From: Calonectria ilicicola
Lineage: Eukaryota > Ascomycota > Sordariomycetes > Hypocreales > Nectriaceae
Assembly (NCBI GenBank): GCA_020809705.1
Contig: CP085826.1
Coordinates: 7,750,001 to 7,814,000 of the forward strand
Direction of reading: 5' to 3'
Length of the DNA stretch: 64,000 bases
Below are positions 10,101 through 20,100 of the stretch, in pieces. The notes under the pieces were generated by a model. It saw nothing but the letters and a program-made list of their open reading frames with translations, was not told where the DNA came from and did not search any database. How positions within the stretch are numbered: position 1 is the stretch's first letter; each line of letters starts with the position of its first letter. Made by a program: the position numbers and the translations under genes.

Positions 10101-12289
10101 TTCAATCCCAGAGAGAAACTCTGTTGGTGCTGTGGCTGTGAGATCACAATATCACTCAAGCTTCCATCACCGGGAGCTCGGTCAAATAGACAGATCAGAA
10201 TGTCCTGGGCCACCAATTGCATGTGCAGAATCTCATGCAAGACCTCCGGCCTGTCGCCCTGTAGTTTGGCCTCGACCTTAAGATCAGGAAAAGCTGAAAC
10301 GGCAATGCTTCGCAATAGGAACCCCCATTTAGGGATTTGGCGTGTAGTTCCCTCTCCGGGCCCATCGGAGCGAACCTCGGCTAGATGTATGTTTACACCG
10401 GTCTTAATTTCACGGCGAATGGCATCGTCGTCTCGTGCATGATGGTTTCCGAGGCTCAAACTGCCATCAATCAAGGCTTCCACCCACTGCGAGTCGACGC
10501 AGAATGTGCGGATCGACTCTTGAGGAAGCATGTCGGGATCTGGGACCAAATGATGAAGTGGGACCCCTGAGAGATAGAACTTTTGAAATATCCAATCTTG
10601 TACCGCCGCTGCATCCGCATCCATTGAGGCAGGAGAAGCCGCTGAACCAGCCAAGTTTGAAGAGAAACCAAAGGAAATAGATGTCACCTCAGCGAGCTCT
10701 TCCATGTAACTGCGGTCCGTGTATGAGGATGCTGAGAGTTGTTTGGAAGGCAAAAGCTTCTCCTCTTCCAGCGTCTGTAGCCAACGCGGAGTAGCGCCTT
10801 GGTTGGCAAGGTCATCTATATTGTGAGCTGATACAAGCTTCTCTACCGAAGTTTCAAGCGTATCCAAATATGCAGCCATGCCAAGTTTCTTGTCCTTTAA
10901 TAACTTACTTTCGACTTGCTTGGTCGCAGCGGCATGTAATTTGCCTCGTAATCGAAGAAGTTTGGTTGTGAATGCAGTGTCGGCCATGGCTAGGCTTCTT
11001 CCAAGACTCCACGCCGTGCTGTATGACACATCTTTTAGCCCAGTCTTGCTGTCTATCAAGTCTAGAGCGGTCCAGTGCATGACAAAAGGCTCGATTTTAC
11101 TATGCCCCGGCACTACAGGAATCAACGGCCCGCGTAGTAGTGATTTTGTCTCTTCTCCGGAGCGCAACACATGCGGTTTCAATGTGAAACTAGCATGTAC
11201 CGTATCATAGAGCCATTTTGCCATCTCTATATCCTTTTCACCTTTTTCGAACTCGGCAAGCGTGTCATTCGATGCTCGAAGCGGGCTCACGTTACCACCC
11301 AAAGACGTCATCACTTCAGAAAAGTCTACCTCATTTGGCGGGATGCACATCCAGTCCCAGCTTAGTAAGGAGACGAGACCGCCGTACTCGGCGCTTTCAC
11401 TGGCTATATTGATATCTTGCCAGCCTTCTAGTGACACGAGATGAGATATTACGCGCACAGGCTGAGTGATGCCTGGGGGTCCTGTTCGGGGGCTCACGAC
11501 GACCGAGAACTGTGGTTGAGCATCGCTGGCATTTGTGCTGGCCATGAAGCCTCCATGGGTTTCTCGGACGTGAGCCATATACATGAATCGACTAATATCA
11601 ACCGACCCGCTTTTGTTCTGCTCTACAGAACCAGGGAAGATGCTCTTCAGTAGAGGCTTCTTCAAGAGGAGGACTTTGACATCATCATCAGCGCTGTAGT
11701 CTCGCTGCCCGTTTCCTTGCTGGCGGACGGGCGACACCACGAACTTGTAGCCCTCCAGATCACTGGCCTTGGCTGAAACTGTTCCGTATGTAGAGATGGA
11801 CTCCGCCTCCTTGGAAAACCCAATCTCTCTACAAGTCTTCTGGTCGAGCACAAGCTCGTCTTCGGTGAAGGATATCACGGCTAGCCATGGTAAGGGATTG
11901 GCACCAGTGGAATCGTTGCCAATTGCACGTTCCCAAGGAGTCGTGGGATTCTTAAAGACGACATGAGCCAGAGTCTGGCAATAGCCACTGTGCCCTGGGG
12001 GAGGATAAAGACTGTGAACTTCGGCAGGATCCGAAAGACTGAATTTGGGTGCCGAGACCCTGAGTGTTTGATCGGGAAGCTTCAAATTCTTTTGACCAGA
12101 CGAGCCATCTTGAACGGACTGAGAAACGCTGATCTTGTATGTTCCAACAGCCAGCGAAGGCTTTTGGAAGGATGAGAGCTTTACATCTCCAGTCCCAAGC
12201 CGGTCGTTCTGGTTTATATTGTTGGTGAGAATCCGATCATTCGGTCTCTGTGACAAGGAGGCCAACATATTGAATAGCGACGATGTCAA
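7121..12289 (-). CDS. Giant protein with C-terminal lectin-like beta-propeller (trio protein A)
   Basis: One uninterrupted 1722-codon frame; function unknown. No signal peptide or membrane segment is evident. The N-terminal 80 or so residues include AVGTYKISVSQSVQDGSSGQ followed by DQTLRVSAPKFSLSDPAEVHSLYPPPGHSG and HVVFKNPTTPWERAI. From memory this style (a beta-sandwich opening, then SLYPP and PWER) resembles large bacterial proteins encoded beside DUF6603 genes; I could not check it. Residues about 1215-1260 look like a fibronectin-III-type strand set (PEKPKIHATW...LQLTWDRIPG). From about residue 1340 to the end, short repeats with Trp/Tyr-rich strands (FHLYYVTDSKKLFKATFDW, STLWYTNTNGKLARAMW, YYLFWVGDYGPVWGAY, VLLWFDTSGVLQSAV, EIFWVGENNRLQCI) match the blade pattern of six-bladed fungal fucose-type lectins. 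It is divergent from the 1276-residue gene across a 441-base spacer, suggesting co-regulation. Confidence 0.8.
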   Translation of the reverse strand: MTSSLFNMLASLSQRPNDRILTNNINQNDRLGTGDVKLSSFQKPSLAVGTYKISVSQSVQDGSSGQKNLKLPDQTLRVSAPKFSLSDPAEVHSLYPPPGHSGYCQTLAHVVFKNPTTPWERAIGNDSTGANPLPWLAVISFTEDELVLDQKTCREIGFSKEAESISTYGTVSAKASDLEGYKFVVSPVRQQGNGQRDYSADDDVKVLLLKKPLLKSIFPGSVEQNKSGSVDISRFMYMAHVRETHGGFMASTNASDAQPQFSVVVSPRTGPPGITQPVRVISHLVSLEGWQDINIASESAEYGGLVSLLSWDWMCIPPNEVDFSEVMTSLGGNVSPLRASNDTLAEFEKGEKDIEMAKWLYDTVHASFTLKPHVLRSGEETKSLLRGPLIPVVPGHSKIEPFVMHWTALDLIDSKTGLKDVSYSTAWSLGRSLAMADTAFTTKLLRLRGKLHAAATKQVESKLLKDKKLGMAAYLDTLETSVEKLVSAHNIDDLANQGATPRWLQTLEEEKLLPSKQLSASSYTDRSYMEELAEVTSISFGFSSNLAGSAASPASMDADAAAVQDWIFQKFYLSGVPLHHLVPDPDMLPQESIRTFCVDSQWVEALIDGSLSLGNHHARDDDAIRREIKTGVNIHLAEVRSDGPGEGTTRQIPKWGFLLRSIAVSAFPDLKVEAKLQGDRPEVLHEILHMQLVAQDILICLFDRAPGDGSLSDIVISQPQHQQSFSLGLKLDDKDLDLSFEPIPISKGKKIQDIKFHEAKASSGGIGVYDWDSRLLRPDVFLRKCLEQMNLSPERENIFTWDIPEDVLPSVLASQLSNPTLQLILSVQTDSQSGSIIAAPDGMPPYKTPGTILYVTKRPTTDGRRQNKIQGDDEQSRRPDPGFARLPTGPRLPITFPLRPPKSDLTTPDSLSDIEKRPSNPLHYIGTTLQTLCLPLYDPGRTDNFIYAFKDPFDLYFSMKFQVQNTHRDKIEIRIPVTFDNEENSSMLRLRGTVAAPILPMVEGLTPGSLFSYRSRLVTSNLYQLNGQAPENIPDDTLLEPRSDEVLLLVITVAPRFAKGKMPRDFFEFSFLLRQVEAVLPDTEGGSRSVQMDIWTCGDIHDSSIPPTIQPKILTIQRATTVEVSGASYDFTDLKLSFHAQLSTPLRDGQTLALRIRPGREDEETVIISPTQESNSIEFDYSEEVSWMELPQRIRVGVILKPTETRMGPETSVCVIPAVPEKPKIHATWLKNDDLQLTWDRIPGNTPEFGFVVGMLESNGQQEIKTPLVMVDARKSKAILAKDTLKDVHELQGSSCQLYHSLVPIKDPKMKGHAWGGNFRVQNLKRLKVSDWQYPVGQLPPVLPQTRLVTLKDEKKFHLYYVTDSKKLFKATFDWTQSQLSTKSDISEYTLSGALLPYNPSSDASDFLGVVYLRESGYFRNACERGVMRNITPVDLDWRWPDIPHATGGGSAALAALASDHCKSTLWYTNTNGKLARAMWRNDDTWVTYLTMESSSKVAMTVRRPSEIQSWWLKPQTRNIIPQIPSPVVVERNIVIWVDQSQLLQMRQVSLLQNSPGFLQLEDFKRDVDDARASHGSGLCMHECNGWYYLFWVGDYGPVWGAYSNYYESKKDSGPALLWKKFQIAPAGSANTATRLCTFTQTFGGDSGIVLLWFDTSGVLQSAVCQNPEGDWTNWVCGAFVPGIRTPPQGPLEISAIAWADDNRKEIFWVGENNRLQCIAVD

Positions 12290-12730
12290 AATCCTATATC
12301 ATGGCTATAGGGAATTGTAAAACGTGAAGATGATAGAGAACTGCCTACTATAGTCGGTGGCTTCGGCTAAGAGGGCAATATTGGTCACATTTTGCCTACG
12401 GCCCGTCTATCATCAAATCTCACTTTTGCCCGGCCGCCAAGTGGCACTATTGACTGCGTCTTACTGGATTGGGCACAGCGTGTGTGCAGCTAATATACCG
12501 CACTGTAGACCCTTGCCACATCACCAAATATCGCGCTAGACGAGTCAGCTGAGGCCCGGGATCTAGTTCAAACTGGGGCTAGTTAGTCTCTCGCTCAATT
12601 TCTTTTGGTATAGCCCCCATTAGTGCACTTCGACGAGCAATAGAAGCCCATAAAGTAAAAGAGCAATCAACTCAATGACAAAGAATGCTTCTAGGGCACA
12701 TCTGAAATTGCTTACCATTCCTCCAATTCA
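12290..12730. promoter_or_regulatory. Shared divergent promoter of trio genes A and B
   Basis: This 441-base gap separates the start codons of two huge divergent genes (ATG 12289 minus, ATG 12731 plus). No ORF with coding character lies in it. The layout allows both genes to be switched together. I see no unambiguous TATA box. Confidence 0.5.
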
Positions 12731-15700
12731 ATGGCATCACCGGAGACGTCAAAGGAGAGAGGCCCCGTGGCCATTGGCTCGACTGTGGTTGTGCCGATGG
12801 CACTCCAAGCATTCGTCGTAGCGACAGACTTTGAAGATAGCCAGTATCAGGTTGCCCCTATCATTCAGCCCGACTATTCAAAGCTCATCTTGAAAGATGG
12901 AGAGATTGGACATGATTTGATGGATCAGCTGGATATGTCCTATTGGCGACTGCAGGCTCGCTTTAATCCTCGATTTATCAATCTGGACACTGGATCCACG
13001 CGCGGGGAACGTTCAGGCGTTTACCTTAGTTGGTGCTTGCCTCGAATGTACAGAGCAGGTATCATGGCGACCGAGAGTGCCATAGATACGGAAGAAGGGC
13101 GTGATGCCTACAATGCGAGACGGATTCGATCCGGCTATTCCAAGATGCAAGATAAAAAAGGCGACGTACATGTAGGATAAGCACCGTCTCAATTCCTTTG
13201 GCCGTAAGATGTTGAACTGACCATCATTCTAAGTTCCGACCTGCTCCAGATAAATGGTTGGTGATACGAAGAAGCACCTCCAGCGGCAAAAACCTAGCTG
13301 CATGGGTTGTTGACAGCAACTCGATTCTAACAGTTGAAGATGAAGCATTTAGAAATGTGGACATGGAGCTCGTCACCTCCCCGGGATTGGATGTCAACAG
13401 TGATATAGAAGATCAGCACAGAATATTCATGGGACGACATGCCTCTATTTTTTCCGGATATCCCGACCTCAACAACAAGCATCGGTTCCCATTTAATGTT
13501 ATTGAAACAGGCCACGAGTTCTTTGCAGATTACCAACCTCACAACATGGGCGTTTTCTCATTCTTCGACAACCTCAATGGTGTGGAAGAAGACAATCTGA
13601 GCTACATCGTCATGGGCTTCCATTCCCGTGCTGAAGATGACCCATTCTCCGTGCAAGATGCACCACCGTCTATAAATGGGAGTGAAACAAACTTCACCAA
13701 TTCAGAGCTTGTTCAAGCCATGTCGCTTGTAGTGGATCGACAGGGTACCGGCGCTGCCGAATTTCTGGACAGGCCAGCGGGAACCGATGGATGTACGCTA
13801 GCTCATGGTGTTTTGCGCAACATTCCTTGGTCCCGACATGTCACTGATCTCATTGTGCCCTCCATTGAACTTCAAGATAGGCTCTACAGGCACCAACCAG
13901 TAGCAGTGGGTATGCACACTCTGGACGCTTTATCTGCGTTTTTGAAGGTCAGATTGGGTCCAACGGACTCAAATGACCCGGTAAATATATTACTGGGACA
14001 ATTGTTTATGCTCATTGCGCGGCCAGATGATGTAGCATCCCAGCGGAAAGCTGCAGATGAGGTTGCTCTGTACGGCTGGGTAGCATATGCCCAAGGCACG
14101 ATCTGGCAGCTACCGAAAGACGATAATGATACAAGCTCGAGTACTAAGAGTCTAAATGACCATGTTAAAGCCCTCGAAGAGTTGAATGCACTTCAAAGAC
14201 GGCTCGATACTCTCTATAGAGAGAAAGGCCAACTTCTCCAAGGTCTTTACTCATGCTGGTGGAATGCAACCGGACTACGCAAATTCCCCTCACACCTGCA
14301 CCCAAAGCGTCGCGAGGTTATCAAAAAGCGGTCAGAACAGATATCCGCACGCATACAAACCCTTCGATCTATCATGATCTCCACCGGGGATGATATCGAG
14401 GTTAAAAAGTCGGGCCTAGAAAAGCTTTTTCGTGGAAAGGAACTCTCTGCTACAGCCACACAAGCTTTTGGCACACACCAAGACCCAACAGTTCTGTTTG
14501 CCGGTGCCAAGTCTGGCTGGCCAGAAGGATTTAACGACCCTCAAAATGTCAGGATGGCGTCCGAGGTGGCACCTGGCTCACAAAATACCCCTATGGAGGG
14601 GGTCTCGCTCCCCTCGTGGGTCAAGGAACCGGCCCAAGCCTTATTAGCAGAGTTTTGCGAATCCAATACCGCTCAGCGTACCTGGAAGCCCAACCCATAC
14701 GCAGGCTTGGAAGACATCAATGCCACACAGGGCTGGTTTCCGCTTTTCATGGAGTGGGAGGTAGAATATTACCACATCCCGTTTCGTCATTGGGTCTGCG
14801 AGAGGGACAAAGGGACTGGGCAGTGGCAATACGCCATCTCGCCCAAGCAGAATCTCGCTCAGCTTCTCGCAAGTGAGGGTGTAGACTGCCGGACTATTGG
14901 TGGTCGTACTGCTATCGCGCCAGAGGTTGCAACTACTCTACGTACCCGACTGGAACAATTACTTCCCGAAGTAGAAGACGAAGAAGAGTCGAAAAAGCGA
15001 CAAAAGGTCATGAAAGCTGTTGCGAGCCTTGAGTACTTCACTGGGAATTTGGGTGGGTTCACAGAACATCTCTTGACCTTGCGCCGCGGGCAACTGGCTC
15101 GGCCAACTGCTACGGATGGGGAAATTCAAGAGGCGTTGGGTATTGATGCAGAGTCATTCCAACTCATGTCAAAAATGGCACACGAGGTAGCTCCATACGG
15201 CGCCACCACTCCCTTGCCCCCACACTACGCAGCCTTCAGCCCCTTCAAGCCCGTCACACATGGCCAGATACGCTTCACAAAGATGGTTCTTGTTGACAAG
15301 TTCGGCCAAGTAGTTTCGGCGATCGAACCTGGAAAGTACAACACTATTGGCTCTGCGTTGTATCCGTGCGTATCATCCAGCATGGCCTGCAATCCTTTGC
15401 CTGGTGACACCTCAGATCACTACCCCAACACGGCTGTGAAGGCTGATACTGATGCAAACGTATGTCAATTTGTTCAGATTCCGCCCCGAATAAACCAGCC
15501 AGCCCGTCTTAACAGCCGGTTCCTTGCTCCGCTTGAAGGCGCCGCGAACGAAACCAAGCGGCGAAGCGCTGGAGACATGACCAACCCTATTTGGGGCTGG
15601 CTAGTTGTCAACTATCAAGGCCACTCGATTCAAGTATACAATGGGGAAGGCGAGTTCGTTGTCGAGGCTCTTCTTGAAGGGTCCGCAGTTTGCTTCTCCC

Positions 15701-16629
15701 AAGGTCCTCATCAGGGCCATATACCAGACCCCACAGGCCGTTTGAGAATTCTGATAGACGAGATGGCTACTCACAGTTTTACAAATGACCTTTTTGATCT
15801 GCTGGCTAGCGCTAGCGATAATGTGGCCTTGGACGGTGATGGACATCATGGCATGTTGCCTGCTGCCTTTGGTCGCCCGTTCTGCATGGCTGACATTGGA
15901 GTGTCAATCGAGCTGGCTACGGCGCCTCACACCAATGAGTCTCTTCTTACAACTTCAGCTGTTGACCCGGTACAAAAACCTGTGCTCCTTGACTATAAAT
16001 TTCCGGTGGTTCTAGGGAATTACACGGCTTCTTTCGATGGACTCGTCGGGACATTTGCTGCCAATGGTGCCATTGGCCACATACGATCAGCTTACGGAAA
16101 ATCACCAACAGAAGCTATCTATGAGCCGCTTCAAGTTCGGCCCTATTTCCTCCCCGGCGATGCACCTGATCTGGAGAGTGCTCACAACGCTCATCTATCT
16201 CGCACTTGTGTCAGCGCAATACTTGACCCCACCACTCCGACTCACATCTACACGGGCGGCTTGTTCCCGCTGGCTGAAATCGTCCCCCCGCGCTGGCGAA
16301 CAGACCAAGTCATGCGCCGCATGCAGGCCTTCTTCGCCGTTGGACCAACGCTAGTACCAAAGATGCCACAAACAGGTCTCGCACACACCCAAAGCTTAGA
16401 GTCGGGCAGCAACCAGCCCGAAGCAGGACCAGTAGTTCAGATGACGGTAGGCGGATCCGCGGCGGAGGAATGGCGCTGGCTGCAGCCAAGACTAAGTGCG
16501 GCAGAGACCGAATGGGAACCAGTAGCGGTTCGGCCACTAGGCCAAATGTTAAATGTAGAAGCTGCAGCAGAGAGCGCGCTTATTGAGGGCTATATGTTAG
16601 TGCAGGCATCAGGTGCAGGAAAGCCGTAG
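12731..16629 (+). CDS. Large protein of unknown function (trio protein B), 1276 residues
   Basis: Two exons, 12731-13165 and 13234-16629, separated by a 68-base intron (GTACAT...CTAAG) that keeps the frame and joins KKGD to FRPAPDKWLVIRR. No known domain is named with confidence. The N-terminus (VAIGSTVVVPMALQAFVVA), the GVYLSWCLPRMYRAG phrase, PAPDKWLVIRR and IFMGRHASIFSGYPD read like a family of large soluble bacterial proteins whose N-termini carry VPVALDA, HWALP and PNRWLVVR blocks. That is recollection, not a search. Residues about 300-390 are helical and charged (LEELNALQRRLDTLYREKGQ), possibly a coiled coil; residues about 600-650 are also helical and Glu/Lys-rich. No signal peptide or membrane helix is seen. 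The gene is intact, begins at the first ATG and is divergent from gene A and upstream of gene C on the same strand. Confidence 0.8.
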
Positions 16630-17166
16630 CTCGTGCATTATACAGACTGAGAGTGGGTGCTCTAGGGTACGAAGGAGGCGAGGCATGACGGGGAAAATAT
16701 AAAAGAAGATAGTCATCAACATGAGATTACATTGATGATCATTTTGGCGTATACTGAATAAGACTTAAATCACACTTAAGCATAACATAGACCACATGGA
16801 ATAACTTCTCATCCATCAATGACCCAAGGTACCTCACATATCCCGCCGGTGGCGGGCGGATAGCCCCACACAGTGCTCCTTGAGCGATTACTTATCTCAC
16901 TAGCACCAGAACTATTGGCGCACTACCGCCAATATTATGCATTGTTCAGCTCGCGAAGTGACGAGGTCGCATTAGAAATACGCTATGATGGCAAATTTGC
17001 CAGGATGGCAAACGGGTCTATCCGATGCTATCTCCTTGTTGCCCAACACTTCTATGTGCATCTTCACGAGTGAAACAATACTGGGATTTGACTCTTTCCC
17101 TTCAGTGTCTCCCACCACGAGAAGAGGTTCGAATTAAGGATCAAATAGAGAAAAGAAATCGAGAGG
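16630..17166. other. Intergenic spacer between trio genes B and C
   Basis: A spacer of 537 bases with no convincing gene. It presumably holds the terminator of gene B and the promoter of gene C; a 66-codon ORF at 16873-17073 has no recognisable features. Confidence 0.4.
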
Positions 17167-20100
17167 ATGCCGCGGCCGTACGAACAATACGCGGTTCACT
17201 CCTACTTCATCAACGTGGCTGATGGCGATGGCGCTGTTCACCTTCTGCTCCGAAACAAGAAGGTTCAAGCAGCCGTACTTATTGATGGCGGTCGGGAGCC
17301 AGCGACGGCAAGATTGAGAATGGCCATTGAGTACCTGCAAAAGGAATACAAAAATCAAGGCCAAAATGAATTCAAATTCAACACCATCATCGTCACGCAC
17401 TATGACGAGGACCATTTCGAAGCCCTTTTCAAGATACTATCCACTGACACAAAGGAAGAAGATCTAACCTTCATTGACAAAAACACCAAATTTTTCTGTC
17501 CAGCGTGGGCTATGCCCTCCAGCAAGCGAAAATTCGGGCTTAGCGTCAAACAATTGCCCAATGACTCAAAATGGTCTCTTGTATACGGCCCTGATACTAA
17601 AGTCTGCGAGGCTATTCATGGGGAAAATTGCATCGGATATGACTTTTTCACAGGCAAGAATGTTAAGCAGCCTGGCGGCTTTCAAAACTTGGATAAAGTA
17701 TACCAGCGAGTTGATGATTTGAGTAACATGTCGCGGCCTGTGTTTCTTTGCGTCAGTGCTGATGAAAAATTCATCGACGGCAACTTCATCAATGACCCTA
17801 ATGTTAAAAGAATAGGCACAAAAAAAAACCGTTCTTCCATCATGGCAGTGGTTCTCTGGCCAACGGGGACACATGAGAAACGTATTTCGCTGTACACTGG
17901 TGGCGATGCCGAGGAATCGCATGAGAGGCATCTCATAAAGTGGATAGGCAGTGATACTGTGCTCGATGTGGTAAAAGCCGGCCACCACGGGTCTCACTTC
18001 GCATCTCCGGAGACCATGTTCGAATTTAAGAACCAAGCGTTTATTACGTCAGCAGGACACGGCCACGGACACCCAAGTGAGTGAATTGATGCTAGTGAGC
18101 GGTGAATCAAATTGATAGGATAGCTGATATTGGACCCTACAGGCTTGGCCATCGTCTTTTTCGTACTCCTAATAGCACGCCTGCGTATAGAGAAGAAGGA
18201 AGGTAAATTGTTGATAGCCAGCACTCGATACCCCTATTGGCTTGCCCTACCACCTGATCAGCTGGACGATGTCAAATTCAACATCTCGAAGATTCTTGGA
18301 TTCACACCTGAAGCACAAGGCGTCTTCACGGGCCTAAAAGACTTGAGTGATGGCGGCCATGTCAAGTTTTATAACGAGCTTCGAGAAGCGACCGACAAGA
18401 TTGCGGGTGCTGTCTATCTCCAATATTCTGAGAAGCAAATCAAAGAGTTCCAAAGGAATTGGGAAAATACCCCTTTGGGTCAGTCACAGTTAAAAGACTG
18501 GAAGAAGCCCAAAAGGCCCACGGATCCGCAGGTATTGGCCGAAGCAATCGAAGATTTGAAGGCGGAAGCCGGTGCAGAAACTATGCGGTTAATTCGAAAC
18601 TACTGGGCAAATTATGCTGTCCCGGACTCAGAAAATAGTGAAGCTATTCAGTTTGTGTGTGTCAAAGCCACTTCTGACCCGGAGATAAAACTCGGGACCA
18701 TTAGAAATCCTGCTTACATCAATCTGGTGACAAACAAAAGGTATTCTCACAAACGCAGAACGCGGAAACAATGGGACAAAGACGGAATAAACGGCCCGGG
18801 GTACGCGGTCGCAAACCCCTACATTTCTCCCGGGGTCAACACTGCTGTTGGGTCGGGCATGATAACGCGTAGGAAGAATATACGAAAGAGCCGCAAGAGG
18901 AAGGGGGGAAAGTACTGGACATCAGACAACGATGACGATGAGTTTCTTGTTGGAATTCATCACAACACTTCAGATGTTTCTCAACGGCTCCTGGATCTCT
19001 TTACGAGTGAACTTGCAGCTCACCCTGATTTGCCGAATGTTCTCGATCACTTCCGCCACGACAGTGATGATTCCGACTTGATAAAGTGGTTTACGCTCTG
19101 TTTCTTGAAGTCACCGTGTGCACTCCTCTTCACGGGCGTGGGCGGGGCAATGCCACAGGTTTCACTGCGTCAAATTGATTTGGAAATTAAACTCTCCGGG
19201 CATCAGGTGCTAGTTTTCTCCTCATCTTTAGAAGCAAAAAGGGCCCAATTCGGTGAAATAGCGACAGATGGTTCCCAAACCGAGGCGTTTGGCTTTGACC
19301 GTCGGTTTGGCGGCATGTTATTTGCGCTAGACACTGCCGCCAGCGATGGTAATTTCTCCCTAGCCGAAGTTGCCAGCTTGTTGAGATATGAATTATCCCC
19401 AGACTTGAAAGGTTTATTCAACAAGGCGCAGCTGCGACTGAGAAATTCGCAAAATACTCGTTCTGGGCTTTGGTTTGTCCCATCCGAACAGTACGCAACT
19501 GTGATGAGATTGGAGTTTCAACCCCAGGACCAGCAGTTGGGAATCCCCGAGTTGGAGGATCTGGTACAGCAGGCTTTAGGTGCCGTGTTACTTGACCATG
19601 TTATCGTCACGGCGACATTGACAAGCCAGAGCATATCGGATGACCAGACGAGCACCAGCGCAAGCTTAGTGCTGAAGGCCAATATCAATTGGAAAGACAC
19701 CACTAACGCCTTGTCTAGCGCCAATGAACCTCTATGTGTGAGGTTCTTGGAGCATGGATTTGAAATCCTGTTGATGTTCCGTAAGGGTGAAGGCACAGAG
19801 GATGAATTGGCCAAGATTGTGGCAAAAGTCCAGGAAAGGCTAGGGCTCGGTCAGCCGGATGAACTTTCGCTCCAAAAGAACGCCCAAAGTGTTGCAACCA
19901 AGCTTTTTGATATGATCAAGACCATCGGAGCATCGGAAATACATGTTCGGAGCGTCTCAATACTCATTGACCAAGACAAAAAACCCATTAACTTTCAGAT
20001 GAAGCTCGAAGCTGGCTTAGCCTATGGTAAAAACCACAAGATTGCCCCATTTCTCGTCAAGTTTTGTTGGCAATCTGGGACCATGGAGCTATCGGCCCAA

